Of a stretch of DNA of 64,000 nt, positions 51,243 through 59,351 are shown piece after piece. Numbering within the stretch: position 1 is the stretch's first letter; the number at the start of each line of letters is the position of its first letter. The DNA is from Ovoidimarina sediminis (lineage in GTDB: Bacteria > Pseudomonadota > Alphaproteobacteria > Rhodobacterales > Rhodobacteraceae): NCBI RefSeq assembly GCF_032586175.1, contig NZ_JAWHTE010000006.1:159246-223245 (forward strand), written 5' to 3'. The notes beneath the pieces were generated by a model. It was not told where the DNA came from and did not search any database. It saw only the letters and a list, made by a program, of their open reading frames with translations. The translations under genes were made by a program, and so were the position numbers.

Positions 51243-52100
51243 ATGTCGCGGGATCCGGCTGATCTGGCGCCCGGCCTTTACGTGGTTGCAACGCCGATCG
51301 GCGCAGCCCGCGACATCACGCTCCGGGCCCTCGATATCCTGCGAGACGCGGATATGCTTCTGGCCGAAGATACGCGGCGGGCGCGGAAACTCCTTGAAAT
51401 TCACGGCATTCCCCTGGGCGGGCGCCCGCTTTTGCCCTATCACGACCACAACGGCGCGCAGCAAAGGCCCCGCATCCTGACGGCCCTGGGCGAAGGGAAG
51501 CGCGTGGCGCAGGTTTCCGATGCGGGCACGCCGCTTGTGGCCGATCCGGGATATGCCCTGGTGCGTGCCGCGATCGATGCGGGCCACCCGGTCTACAGTG
51601 CCCCGGGCGCTTCGGCGGTTCTGGCGGCGCTTGCGGTGGCGGGCCTGCCGAGTGACCGGTTTCTGTTTGCCGGATTTCTGCCGCCGACGGACAGTGCGCG
51701 CCGGAAGGTCCTGCGCGAACTCGGCGAGGTTCCGGCGACTCTGGTTTTCTTTGAAACGGGGCGGAGGCTTTTACCTAGCCTTAGATGTCTTGTGTCAGAA
51801 CTCGGGGGCGAGAGAGAGGCGGCGGTCTGCCGGGAGCTAACCAAGAAGTTCGAGGAAACCGTGCGGGGCACGCTCGATGATCTGGTTGAGGCATTCGGCG
51901 AACGGGAGGCCCGGGGCGAAATCGTGCTGCTTGTCGACCGCAGGCGCGGCGGCCCCGCGTCGGAAGATGTGGGCGAAATGCTGGACGAGGCGCTGAAGGA
52001 AATGACGGTGAAGGACGCCGCGCGCCAGGTGGCCGAAGAAACGGGATTGCCCCGGCGCGATGTTTACCAGATGGCGCTGGAGCGGAAGGGAAAGTCATGA
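51243..52100 (+). CDS. rsmI: 16S rRNA (cytidine1402-2'-O)-methyltransferase
   Basis: SAM-dependent methyltransferase of the tetrapyrrole-methylase fold, 285 residues. Motifs: GLYVVATPIGAARDITLRAL, LLAEDTRRARKLL, VSDAGTPLVADPGYALVRAA, PGASAVLAALAVAGLPSDRF and the GFLP ending. A GGGGGAG at 51228-51234 is eight bases before ATG 51243 and two before ATG 51237, so 51243 is preferred. Overlaps yraN by four bases. Confidence 0.96.
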   Translation: MSRDPADLAPGLYVVATPIGAARDITLRALDILRDADMLLAEDTRRARKLLEIHGIPLGGRPLLPYHDHNGAQQRPRILTALGEGKRVAQVSDAGTPLVADPGYALVRAAIDAGHPVYSAPGASAVLAALAVAGLPSDRFLFAGFLPPTDSARRKVLRELGEVPATLVFFETGRRLLPSLRCLVSELGGEREAAVCRELTKKFEETVRGTLDDLVEAFGEREARGEIVLLVDRRRGGPASEDVGEMLDEALKEMTVKDAARQVAEETGLPRRDVYQMALERKGKS

Positions 52101-52450
52101 GCGGATACGTCTCCTACCGGGCCGGGCTGGCCGCCGAAGAAAGCATTTGCGCCGCCTATCGGATGGCGGGCCACGCCATCGCCGCAGAACGCTGGCGCTG
52201 CGCGGCGGGCGAAATCGACCTGATCGCCCGTGACAAGGACATGGTGATCTTCATCGAGGTGAAGCGCGCCAAGGATACCGCCGCAGCGGCGGAACGGCTG
52301 CGGCCCGGGCAGGTGAAGCGCCTGTTGCGTGCCGCGGAAACCTTTCTTGGCGACGAGCCCCGGGGCACCGACACGCCGGCCTGTTTCGACGTCGCGCTTG
52401 TCGATGCCATGGGGCGGTTCGAGATCATCGAGAACGCGCTTGCCGCCTGA
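52097..52450 (+). CDS. yraN: YraN family (UPF0102) endonuclease-like protein
   Basis: 117 residues with the restriction-endonuclease-like core of UPF0102: RAGLAAEESICAAYRMAGHAIAAERWR, GEIDLIARDKDMVIFIEVKRA (acidic residues and E-x-K as in nuclease active sites). The exact function is not established; relatives have been linked to DNA handling. Between rsmI and gshB in a common order. Confidence 0.92.
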   Translation: MSGYVSYRAGLAAEESICAAYRMAGHAIAAERWRCAAGEIDLIARDKDMVIFIEVKRAKDTAAAAERLRPGQVKRLLRAAETFLGDEPRGTDTPACFDVALVDAMGRFEIIENALAA

Positions 52451-52518
52451 GCGGCATTGTTTCTTACGCACCGCACTGCCATTTAGAGCGCAGAACGACG
52501 CAGAGGCGGAGCGAAAAC

Positions 52519-53460
52519 GTGCTGAAAGTGGCCTTCCAGATGGACCCGATCACCGGGGTCAACATCGACGCGGACAGCTCGTTCCGGCTTGCTGAAGAGG
52601 CGCAGGCCCGGGGGCACAGCCTTTTCTTCTACACGCCGGAAAAGCTGGCCTACAGAAGCGGCCGCGTTCTGGCCCGCGGGCACGACATGACGTTGCGCCG
52701 GGTGCGGGGCGATCACGTGGCGCTGGGCGGGGAACGCGAGGTCGACCTCGCAGAATTGGACGTGGTCTGGCTGCGCCAGGATCCGCCCTTCGACATGAGC
52801 TATATCACAACGACACACCTGCTTGATTTCCTGGCCGGCCAGACGCTTGTGGTGAACGATCCGTTCTGGGTTCGGAACTTTCCCGAAAAGCTTCTTGTCC
52901 TCACCTTCCCCGAGCTTACGCCCCCCACCCTGATCGCACGCGACCTCGACACGATCCGCGACTTCCGCCGCGACCACGGCGATATCATCGTCAAACCGCT
53001 TTACGGCAACGGCGGCGCAGGCGTTTTCCGCCTTGCCCCAGGCGACGGCAACCTCGCGAGCCTTCACGAGATGTTCACCGGCATCAACCGCGAGCCGCTG
53101 ATCGTGCAGAAGTTCCTCCCCGCCGTATCAAAGGGCGACAAGCGCATAATCCTGGTCGACGGCGAACCGGCAGGCGCTATCAACCGTGTTCCGGCGGAAG
53201 GTGAAACCCGTTCCAACATGCATGTGGGCGGGCGACCCGAGCAGATCGGGCTGACCGACCGCGATCGCGAGATCTGCGCCGCGATCGGCCCGCTTCTGCG
53301 CGAGAAGGGCCAAGTCTTCGTGGGGATCGACGTGATCGGCGACTGGCTGACAGAGATCAACGTGACCTCGCCCACGGGCATCCAGGAACTCGAACGCTTC
53401 GAGGGCATGAACGTCGCGGGCCGGATCTGGGATGCAATCGAAGCCCGGGTGGCGGGCTAG
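52519..53460 (+). CDS. gshB: Glutathione synthetase
   Basis: ATP-grasp ligase joining gamma-glutamylcysteine and glycine; 313 residues, usual length. Motifs: MDPITGVNIDADSSFRLAEEAQARGH, WLRQDPPFDMSYITTTHLL, IIVKPLYGNGGAGVFRL, VQKFLPAVSKGDKRIILVDGE and EINVTSPTG. The GTG start at 52519 has GGAG seven bases upstream. Confidence 0.96.
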   Translation: MLKVAFQMDPITGVNIDADSSFRLAEEAQARGHSLFFYTPEKLAYRSGRVLARGHDMTLRRVRGDHVALGGEREVDLAELDVVWLRQDPPFDMSYITTTHLLDFLAGQTLVVNDPFWVRNFPEKLLVLTFPELTPPTLIARDLDTIRDFRRDHGDIIVKPLYGNGGAGVFRLAPGDGNLASLHEMFTGINREPLIVQKFLPAVSKGDKRIILVDGEPAGAINRVPAEGETRSNMHVGGRPEQIGLTDRDREICAAIGPLLREKGQVFVGIDVIGDWLTEINVTSPTGIQELERFEGMNVAGRIWDAIEARVAG

Positions 53461-53464
53461 CGCG

Positions 53465-54349
53465 GTGCCGAGCCTGCGCTGTACGGTCGTCAACCTCGTT
53501 GCGCGTCACGTGCTGCGCGCGCAGTTGGCCCGAACGCCCGGGCCCGCCGAAGCGCGGCGCGACTTCAACCTCTTCACCCGGCTTCTGCCCTGCCCCTCAG
53601 GCGTCGAGATGCGGCCCCATCCCCTCGGCCTCTCCTTCGCACCCCCGGAGCCCCGCGCATCAGGGACGATCCTCTATTTCCACGGCGGCGGTTATATCTG
53701 CGGAGCGCCACAAACGCATCGCGCGCTCGCGGGCTGCCTTGCGCGCGCCACGGGGCGGCAAGTGATCACGGCGCGCTACCGTCTTGCCCCCGAACACCCC
53801 GCACCGGCGGCCTTCGACGATGCGCTCTGCGCCTTCGACGCAATGGAGGAGATGGGGACCGATCCGACCGAGATCATCCTCGGCGGCGACAGCGCGGGCG
53901 GCGGGCTGGCGCTGGCCCTGCTCGCGCGGCTTTGCGCGGACGGGCGCCGCCCCCGCGCCCTTTTCGCCTTCTCCCCCTGGACGGATCTGACGGCCTCGGG
54001 CGACAGCATCACTGCGAATGCCGCGCGCGACCGCATCCTGCCCGCTGACCGGCTGGAGGATCTGGTGTCTTTCGTCACCGGCGACGGGCCGCGTGACGAC
54101 CCGCGCGTTTCGCCGCATTTCGCCAGCTTCGACGCGCCGCCACCGGTCATGATGCAGGTCGCACGCACCGAGATTCTTTACGACGACACGCGGCGCATGG
54201 CCGAAAAGCTTCGGGCAGCAGGCGGCGACGTGACTGTTACGGAAGTCGAGGATGCCATCCATGTCTGGCCGCTTCTGGGAAACCGGCTTCCGGAAGGACG
54301 GCGGAGTTTCGAGGATGTGGCGGCCTTCCTCGATACGCTGCCGGCCTGA
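53465..54349 (+). CDS. Alpha/beta hydrolase, acetyl-esterase/HSL-type
   Basis: 294 residues from GTG 53465; an in-frame ATG at 53432 lies inside gshB. Hormone-sensitive-lipase family: oxyanion motif HGGGYICG, nucleophile GDSAGGG, aspartate in TEILYDDTRR and histidine in DAIHVWP. Likely hydrolyses small acyl esters. Five bases after gshB, but a functional link is not apparent. Confidence 0.88.
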   Translation: MPSLRCTVVNLVARHVLRAQLARTPGPAEARRDFNLFTRLLPCPSGVEMRPHPLGLSFAPPEPRASGTILYFHGGGYICGAPQTHRALAGCLARATGRQVITARYRLAPEHPAPAAFDDALCAFDAMEEMGTDPTEIILGGDSAGGGLALALLARLCADGRRPRALFAFSPWTDLTASGDSITANAARDRILPADRLEDLVSFVTGDGPRDDPRVSPHFASFDAPPPVMMQVARTEILYDDTRRMAEKLRAAGGDVTVTEVEDAIHVWPLLGNRLPEGRRSFEDVAAFLDTLPA

Positions 54350-54366
54350 CCGGCCCCCGGTAGGGA

Positions 54367-55875
54367 TCAGCCCATGCCCGCGCCCGCCAGCCGGTAACTC
54401 ACGGCTTCCGCCACATGCGTTTCGCGCACGTCGTCGGATTGATCGAGATCGGCGATCGTCCGCGAGACGCGCAGAACCCTGTGATAGCCGCGCGCCGACA
54501 GGCCGAACCGCTCCGCCACCCGGGTGAGGAGCGCGCGGCCCGCCGCATCGGGCGTGGCGACCTCCGTCAGCACCGGCCCTTCGGCATCGGCATTGAGCCG
54601 TGCGTGAGGCACGTTTGCATAGCGCGCCGCCTGCCGTGCCCGCGCCGCTTCAACCCGGCCGCGCACGGTGGCCGACCCATCCCCGGAGACGGGCAGATCG
54701 AGATCGGTGAAGGCAACCGGCGGCACATCGACCCGCAGATCGAACCTGTCCATCAGCGGCCCCGAGATCCGGCCGAGGTAATCCTCGCCGCATTGCGGCA
54801 CCCGTGCGCAGGCGCGCGACGGGTCGGTCATGTGCCCACAGCGGCACGGGTTTGCGGCCGCAACCAGCATGAACCGGCAGGGATAGCGCACATGGGCATT
54901 GGCGCGGGCCACCACGACATCGCCCGTCTCGACGGGCTGGCGCAGGGTTTCGAGCACGGGCCGGGCAAACTCGGGGAACTCGTCCATGAACAGCACGCCA
55001 TTGTGAGCCAGCGAGATCTCCCCGGGTTTCGCCCCCTTTCCGCCGCCCACGATCGCGGCCATCGAGGCGGTGTGATGCGGCTCGCGAAACGGGCGCAGCC
55101 GCGAGATCCCGCCTTCGTCGAGAAGCCCGGCCAACGAATGGATCATCGAGGTTTCAAGTGCCTCCTCGGGTGACAACGGCGGCAGGAGGCCCGGAAGCCG
55201 GGCGGCCAGCATCGACTTGCCTGATCCCGGCGGGCCGACGAACAGAAGGTGATGCCGCCCGGCAGCCGCGATTTCGAGGGCGCGCTTGGCGCGTTCCTGC
55301 CCCTTCACGTCGAGGAGATCGCGGGTGTCGGGCGCACCCGTCACCGCACCCGGCTCTGCCGGGGCAAGCGGCGCTTGCCCGGAATAGTGCCGCACGACCG
55401 CGGCGAGTGTGGGTGGCGCGATCACCCTGACGGTCGAGACCCAGGCGGCCTCGGGCCCGCTGCCGTCTGGGCAGAGAAGCGTGCGGCCGGCCTCCGCCGC
55501 CGCCGCGGGAAGGGCGCCCGAGACGGGCACGAGCGATCCGTCGAGCGACAACTCGCCCAGCGCCACGATCCCCTCCACCTCTTCGGCAGGGATGACCGAT
55601 AGCCCTGCGAGGATCGCCACGGCGATCGGCAGATCGAAATGCGACCCCTCCTTGGGCAGATCAGCCGGAGAAAGGTTGATGGTGATCCGCTTGGACGGCA
55701 GGGCGATCGACATCGCTGTCAGCGCCGCGCGCACGCGGTCGCGCGCCTCCGACACCGCCTTGTCGGGCAGCCCCACGATCGAGAAGGAGGGAAGCCCGGG
55801 CGAAATCGCGCATTGCACCTCGACCAGTCGCGCTTCAACGCCCTCGAACGCCACTGAATAGGCCCGCACTACCAT
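54367..55875 (-). CDS. comM: YifB/ComM-family Mg-chelatase-like AAA+ ATPase
   Basis: 502 residues. N-terminal SIVGLPDKAVSEARDRVRAAL and INLSPADLPKEGSHFDLPIA; Walker A FVGPPGSGKSMLAARLPGLL; FREPHHTASMAAIVGGG; Walker B NGVLFMDEFPEF; RFMLVAAANPCRCG and a C-terminal Mg-chelatase domain. ComM is a hexameric branch-migration helicase aiding integration of incoming DNA during natural transformation; whether this strain is competent is unknown. Confidence 0.93.
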   Translation of the reverse strand: MVVRAYSVAFEGVEARLVEVQCAISPGLPSFSIVGLPDKAVSEARDRVRAALTAMSIALPSKRITINLSPADLPKEGSHFDLPIAVAILAGLSVIPAEEVEGIVALGELSLDGSLVPVSGALPAAAAEAGRTLLCPDGSGPEAAWVSTVRVIAPPTLAAVVRHYSGQAPLAPAEPGAVTGAPDTRDLLDVKGQERAKRALEIAAAGRHHLLFVGPPGSGKSMLAARLPGLLPPLSPEEALETSMIHSLAGLLDEGGISRLRPFREPHHTASMAAIVGGGKGAKPGEISLAHNGVLFMDEFPEFARPVLETLRQPVETGDVVVARANAHVRYPCRFMLVAAANPCRCGHMTDPSRACARVPQCGEDYLGRISGPLMDRFDLRVDVPPVAFTDLDLPVSGDGSATVRGRVEAARARQAARYANVPHARLNADAEGPVLTEVATPDAAGRALLTRVAERFGLSARGYHRVLRVSRTIADLDQSDDVRETHVAEAVSYRLAGAGMG

Positions 55876-55925
55876 CCCGGCCCCCTTTCACGCCGAAGGC
55901 TAGTCGGGACAGCGTTACAACTTGG

Positions 55926-56807
55926 TTAACAGGATCTTTCCAGAAGATCGCGGAAGGCGGGCCAGACCTCGGGATCCGCCACGGTCTTATCGCGGCAGAC
56001 CGGGTTGCAGAAGCCGAAGATCCGGCCTTCGATCCCGAGAAAATGGGTCACCGGCTTGCCCGAATAGGGGCAGGCGGCATTCTCGGACGGCCCGGCTTCC
56101 ACGGCATGCGCTTGGCGGGGAGCGGGACCGGGCCAGGGCGCCTTCGGCAAATCCATCGCGTATGGCAGCGGATCGTACTGTCTGGCCTGTCCGCGCGCCC
56201 GCCAGCGGCGGAACGCGGGATCGGAAAGATGCGCATCGACATAGGCGCGGGCCGCCGGGCCCACCGGCAGATCATAGGCCGCGATCCGTGCGGCCACGGG
56301 GGCATAGAAGACATCCGCCAGGCAGTAGCGGCCGAAAAGCCAAGGGCTGTCTTCGGTGCCATGACGCGCGCGGGCCAGCAACCAAAGCTCTTCGATCCGC
56401 GCGACATCTGCACGCACGGCATCCGATGGCTCGAACCCCACCCAGGCATTTCGCAGGGTCATCGGGCAGGCGCTTCTGAGCGCGCCGAAGCCCGAATGCA
56501 TCTCCGCCACGATCCAGCGAGCCAGCCCGCACGCTGCCGCATCCGCCGGCCAAAGGTCCGCAGCGGGATGCCGCTCGGCCAGCGTTTCGGCCATCGCCAG
56601 CGTATCGCCGATCACGATACCATCGGGTGTGCACATCACGGGAACGAGCCGGGCGGGCGCCAGCGGCGCAAGATCTTCCGCCAGAGTGCCGGAATAGAGG
56701 CCCACGAGATGCACGCGGACGGGCAGCCCGAATTGTTCGAACATCAGCCAGCCGCGCAGGGACCAGCTTGAAAAGCTTTCGTCGCCGATGAAAAGGTCAT
56801 AGATCAT
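55926..56807 (-). CDS. Glutathione S-transferase family protein with C-terminal Cys motif
   Basis: 293 residues. N-terminal thioredoxin-like half (YDLFIGDESFSSWSLRGWLMFEQFG, with serine motif SSWS) and helical GST half (WLFGRYCLADVFYAPVAARIAAY). After a linker comes an extra segment of about 50 residues with CPYSGKPVTH ... FGFCNPVCRDKT, whose three cysteines and one histidine may bind zinc. ATG 56807 overlaps the phosphatase stop by four bases. Substrate unknown. Confidence 0.87.
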   Translation of the reverse strand: MIYDLFIGDESFSSWSLRGWLMFEQFGLPVRVHLVGLYSGTLAEDLAPLAPARLVPVMCTPDGIVIGDTLAMAETLAERHPAADLWPADAAACGLARWIVAEMHSGFGALRSACPMTLRNAWVGFEPSDAVRADVARIEELWLLARARHGTEDSPWLFGRYCLADVFYAPVAARIAAYDLPVGPAARAYVDAHLSDPAFRRWRARGQARQYDPLPYAMDLPKAPWPGPAPRQAHAVEAGPSENAACPYSGKPVTHFLGIEGRIFGFCNPVCRDKTVADPEVWPAFRDLLERSC

Positions 56808-57448
56808 GGCCACAGCCTAGGCCGGAACTGGGAAAGCCCAAAACGACGTTTCGTGGCCTCGGCCATCACGGACGGTGATTGATCAGCGGGGCCGCGGGGG
56901 GGCCGGGGCGCATAGTCGATTTGGGTCAGTGACAGCGGGTCGATCCGCTGGGCAAACGTCTGGTCGCCGGACCAGCCGAGGATGCGCTGAAGCTCTGACA
57001 GGATCACGCCGAAATGGGCCACGACGATCAGCCGCCCGTGAGTTTCCAAAAGCGCCTCCACCGCCTCGGACACCCGGGCCCCGAGATCGTTCCAGCTTTC
57101 GCCCCCTGGCGGGCGCACCTCACCCGGTGTTTCCCAGAAGGCGCGAATGCGCTCGGGATCCTCAGCCTCGATTTCGGCATGGGCCTTCAACTCCCACGCC
57201 CCGAAATGCATTTCGCGAAGCGCCGGGTCAGGCGGCAGAAGGGCGCGTGCGCCCCGCACCGCCTCTGCCGTCGCCCGCGTGCGGATGAGATCGGAGGACA
57301 TCACCGGCACATTAACCGGCAGCGCATCGGAAAGCCGGGCGAGGCCGTCGCGGTCGGAAAGGTCGGCGGGAAGATCCGACCAGCCCACCATGGTTTTCGC
57401 ATGGGTCGGGCCATGCCGTACCCACCAGATTGTCCGATCCTTCACCAT
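56804..57448 (-). CDS. Histidine phosphatase family protein
   Basis: 214 residues, phosphoglycerate-mutase-like (CobC/PhoE type). The catalytic motif WWVRHGPTH near residue 12, the SSDLIRTRATAEA segment, EMHFGAWE and the second histidine in VVAHFGV mark the branch. Usually dephosphorylates small metabolites. Transcribed with the downstream GST gene and divergent from rpoH across 158 bases. Confidence 0.9.
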   Translation of the reverse strand: MVKDRTIWWVRHGPTHAKTMVGWSDLPADLSDRDGLARLSDALPVNVPVMSSDLIRTRATAEAVRGARALLPPDPALREMHFGAWELKAHAEIEAEDPERIRAFWETPGEVRPPGGESWNDLGARVSEAVEALLETHGRLIVVAHFGVILSELQRILGWSGDQTFAQRIDPLSLTQIDYAPRPPRGPADQSPSVMAEATKRRFGLSQFRPRLWP

Positions 57449-57539
57449 GATTCCAAAGATTTAATCGAAATGCCCCGAAGATTGACAGCTGCGACATAGC
57501 AAGAAATCCGCAACCGGCAAGAAATTCGGAAGAAAAATT

Positions 57540-57568
57540 TGATCCATTCAGATCCGGGCTCCGTACAC
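57540..57568 (+). promoter_or_regulatory. Candidate ECF (RpoE-type) promoter of rpoH
   Basis: TGATCC at 57540-57545 followed after 16 bases by CGTACA (57562-57567). TGATCC is the -35 of the Rhodobacter RpoE (ECF11) regulon, whose known targets include rpoHII. The -10 match is partial, so this is a candidate. Confidence 0.5.
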
Positions 57569-57606
57569 CGTTCAAACAAACAGAGTTTAAACATCGGGGG
57601 TTACAA

Positions 57607-58485
57607 ATGGCACTGGACGGTTTTTCCGATCAAACCCTGTCGCGCCGCGCGATGCAGGCGGAGCTTCTGGACGCTGAGACAGAGCTGAAACTTGCCTATG
57701 CCTGGCGCGATGAGCGGGACGAGGAAGCCCTCCACCGACTGATCACAGCCTATATGCGTCTCGCGATCTCGATGGCGGCCAAGTTCCGCCGCTACGGCGC
57801 ACCGATGAACGACCTGATCCAGGAAGCCTCGCTTGGCTTGATGAAGGCCGCCGACAAGTTCGACCCCGATCGCGGCGTGCGCTTCTCGACCTACGCGGTG
57901 TGGTGGATCAAGGCGTCGATCCAGGATTACGTGATGCGTAACTGGTCGATGGTTCGCACAGGCTCCACCTCCAGCCAGAAATCGCTGTTCTTCAACATGC
58001 GCCGCGTGCAGGCCCGGCTTGAGCGTGAGGCGGCGTCGCGCGGCGAGCGGCTCGACGCCCATCAGATGCGCCATATGATCGCGTCGGAAGTGGGCGTGCC
58101 GCTGCATGACGTGGAAATGATGGAAGGGAGACTGGCGGGATCGGATTACTCGCTGAATGCCACACAATCGGCCGACGAAGACGGGCGCGAGTGGATTGAC
58201 GCGCTTGAAGACGAAAATGCGGTGGCCTCGGAGCAGGTCGAGCATGACAAGGATATCGATACGCTGCGGGACTGGCTGGTGACGGCCATGGGCGCATTGA
58301 ACGAACGCGAACGGTTCATCGTCCGCGAGCGCAAGCTGCGCGACGAACCCCGCACGCTTGAAAGCCTCGGCAACGAACTGGGGCTCTCGAAAGAACGCGT
58401 GCGCCAGCTTGAAGCGGCCGCTTTCGGCAAGATGCGCAAGAACCTCGAAGCGCAATCGAAAGAAGTACACGAATTCTTCGCGTGA
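57607..58485 (+). CDS. rpoH: RNA polymerase sigma factor RpoH (RpoHII-like)
   Basis: 292 residues, heat-shock/oxidative-stress sigma factor of the RpoH family. Region 2 is FSTYAVWWIKASIQDYVMRNWSMV, the RpoH box is SSQKSLFFNMRRV, and region 4 is LSKERVRQLEAAAFGKMRK. Sequence details recall RpoHII of Rhodobacter, which is turned on by RpoE under singlet-oxygen stress; the TGATCC upstream agrees. The end overlaps chaN (GTGA), and a terminator lies 21 bases beyond, inside chaN. Confidence 0.94.
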   Translation: MALDGFSDQTLSRRAMQAELLDAETELKLAYAWRDERDEEALHRLITAYMRLAISMAAKFRRYGAPMNDLIQEASLGLMKAADKFDPDRGVRFSTYAVWWIKASIQDYVMRNWSMVRTGSTSSQKSLFFNMRRVQARLEREAASRGERLDAHQMRHMIASEVGVPLHDVEMMEGRLAGSDYSLNATQSADEDGREWIDALEDENAVASEQVEHDKDIDTLRDWLVTAMGALNERERFIVRERKLRDEPRTLESLGNELGLSKERVRQLEAAAFGKMRKNLEAQSKEVHEFFA

Positions 58486-59303
58486 ACCATTTCCCTCTGA
58501 GCTTGGGCCCGCTTCTGGCGGGCCTTTTTTTCTCCACCCTGGCACTGGCGGAGGAAATCGACCTGCCCGATCTGGCGCGGATCGAGGCCGATGTGGTGAT
58601 CCTGGGCGAGGTGCACGACAATCCCGCGCACCACATCAACCAGGCCACGGCGATCGCAGCGCTGCGACCCGGGGCGATTGTGTTCGAGATGTTCGGGCCG
58701 GACGAGGCGAATGCGGCCATGAGCCTTCCGCGCCATGACGCGGGAGCGCTCGCCGCCGCGCTCGGCTGGACGGAGTCGGGATGGCCGGATTTCGCACTCT
58801 ACCATCCGATCTTCCTCGCTGCCCCCGACGCTGCGCTTTACGGCGGCGCACTGCCCAGGGGCGAGGTGCGACGCGCCGTGGAAGAGGGCGCGGCGGCCGT
58901 CTTCGGGGCCGCGAGCCCGCTTTTCGGCCTCGACGCGGCCCTGCCCGAGGATCAGCAGACCCGGCGCGAGGCGCTCCAGATGGCCGCCCATTGCGACGCG
59001 CTGCCCGAGCACGTACTGCCCGGAATGGTCGAGGCCCAGCGTTTGCGCGACGCCGCCCTGTCACGCGCCATCGTCGCCGCGATGCTGGAAACCGGCGGGC
59101 CGGTCGCGGTGATCACCGGGAACGGGCACGCCCGCACCGACTGGGGCATCCCGCCGATGCTGGCGGGCGCCTTGCCCGACGCGAGCGTTCTGTCCCTCGG
59201 CCAGCTTGAAAGCGCGCCCAATGGCCCGGCACCCTACGACCTCTGGATCGTGACCGACCCCGTCGAACGACCCGATCCCTGTGCGGCCTTCGGCCAGCAA
59301 TAG
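58482..59303 (+). CDS. ChaN family lipoprotein-like exported protein
   Basis: 273 residues from GTG 58482, overlapping the rpoH stop. The N-terminus (MNHFPLSLGPLLAGLFFSTL then ALAEE) is a signal peptide without a lipobox cysteine. The ChaN fold follows: VVILGEVHDNPAHH, IVFEMFGPDEANAAMS, and near the end GNGHARTDWGIPPML. ChaN proteins bind heme or iron at the outer membrane; the ligands here are not certain. An intrinsic terminator overlaps the signal-peptide codons. Confidence 0.85.
   Translation: MNHFPLSLGPLLAGLFFSTLALAEEIDLPDLARIEADVVILGEVHDNPAHHINQATAIAALRPGAIVFEMFGPDEANAAMSLPRHDAGALAAALGWTESGWPDFALYHPIFLAAPDAALYGGALPRGEVRRAVEEGAAAVFGAASPLFGLDAALPEDQQTRREALQMAAHCDALPEHVLPGMVEAQRLRDAALSRAIVAAMLETGGPVAVITGNGHARTDWGIPPMLAGALPDASVLSLGQLESAPNGPAPYDLWIVTDPVERPDPCAAFGQQ
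58506..58531 (+). terminator. Intrinsic terminator within the 5' end of chaN
   Basis: GGCCCGC (58506-58512) pairs with GCGGGCC (58518-58524) across the loop TTCTG, followed by seven T (58525-58531). It lies 21 bases after the rpoH stop and within chaN codons 9-17. Confidence 0.85.
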
Positions 59304-59351
59304 CGCGCCGCGCCCTTGCCGCCCCGGCCACTTGATCCTAGGCTCGCGCGG

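Noticed and set aside
57312..57575. 87-codon minus-strand frame in the rpoH upstream region
   Set aside because: Overlaps the histidine phosphatase gene out of frame and has shadow-like composition.
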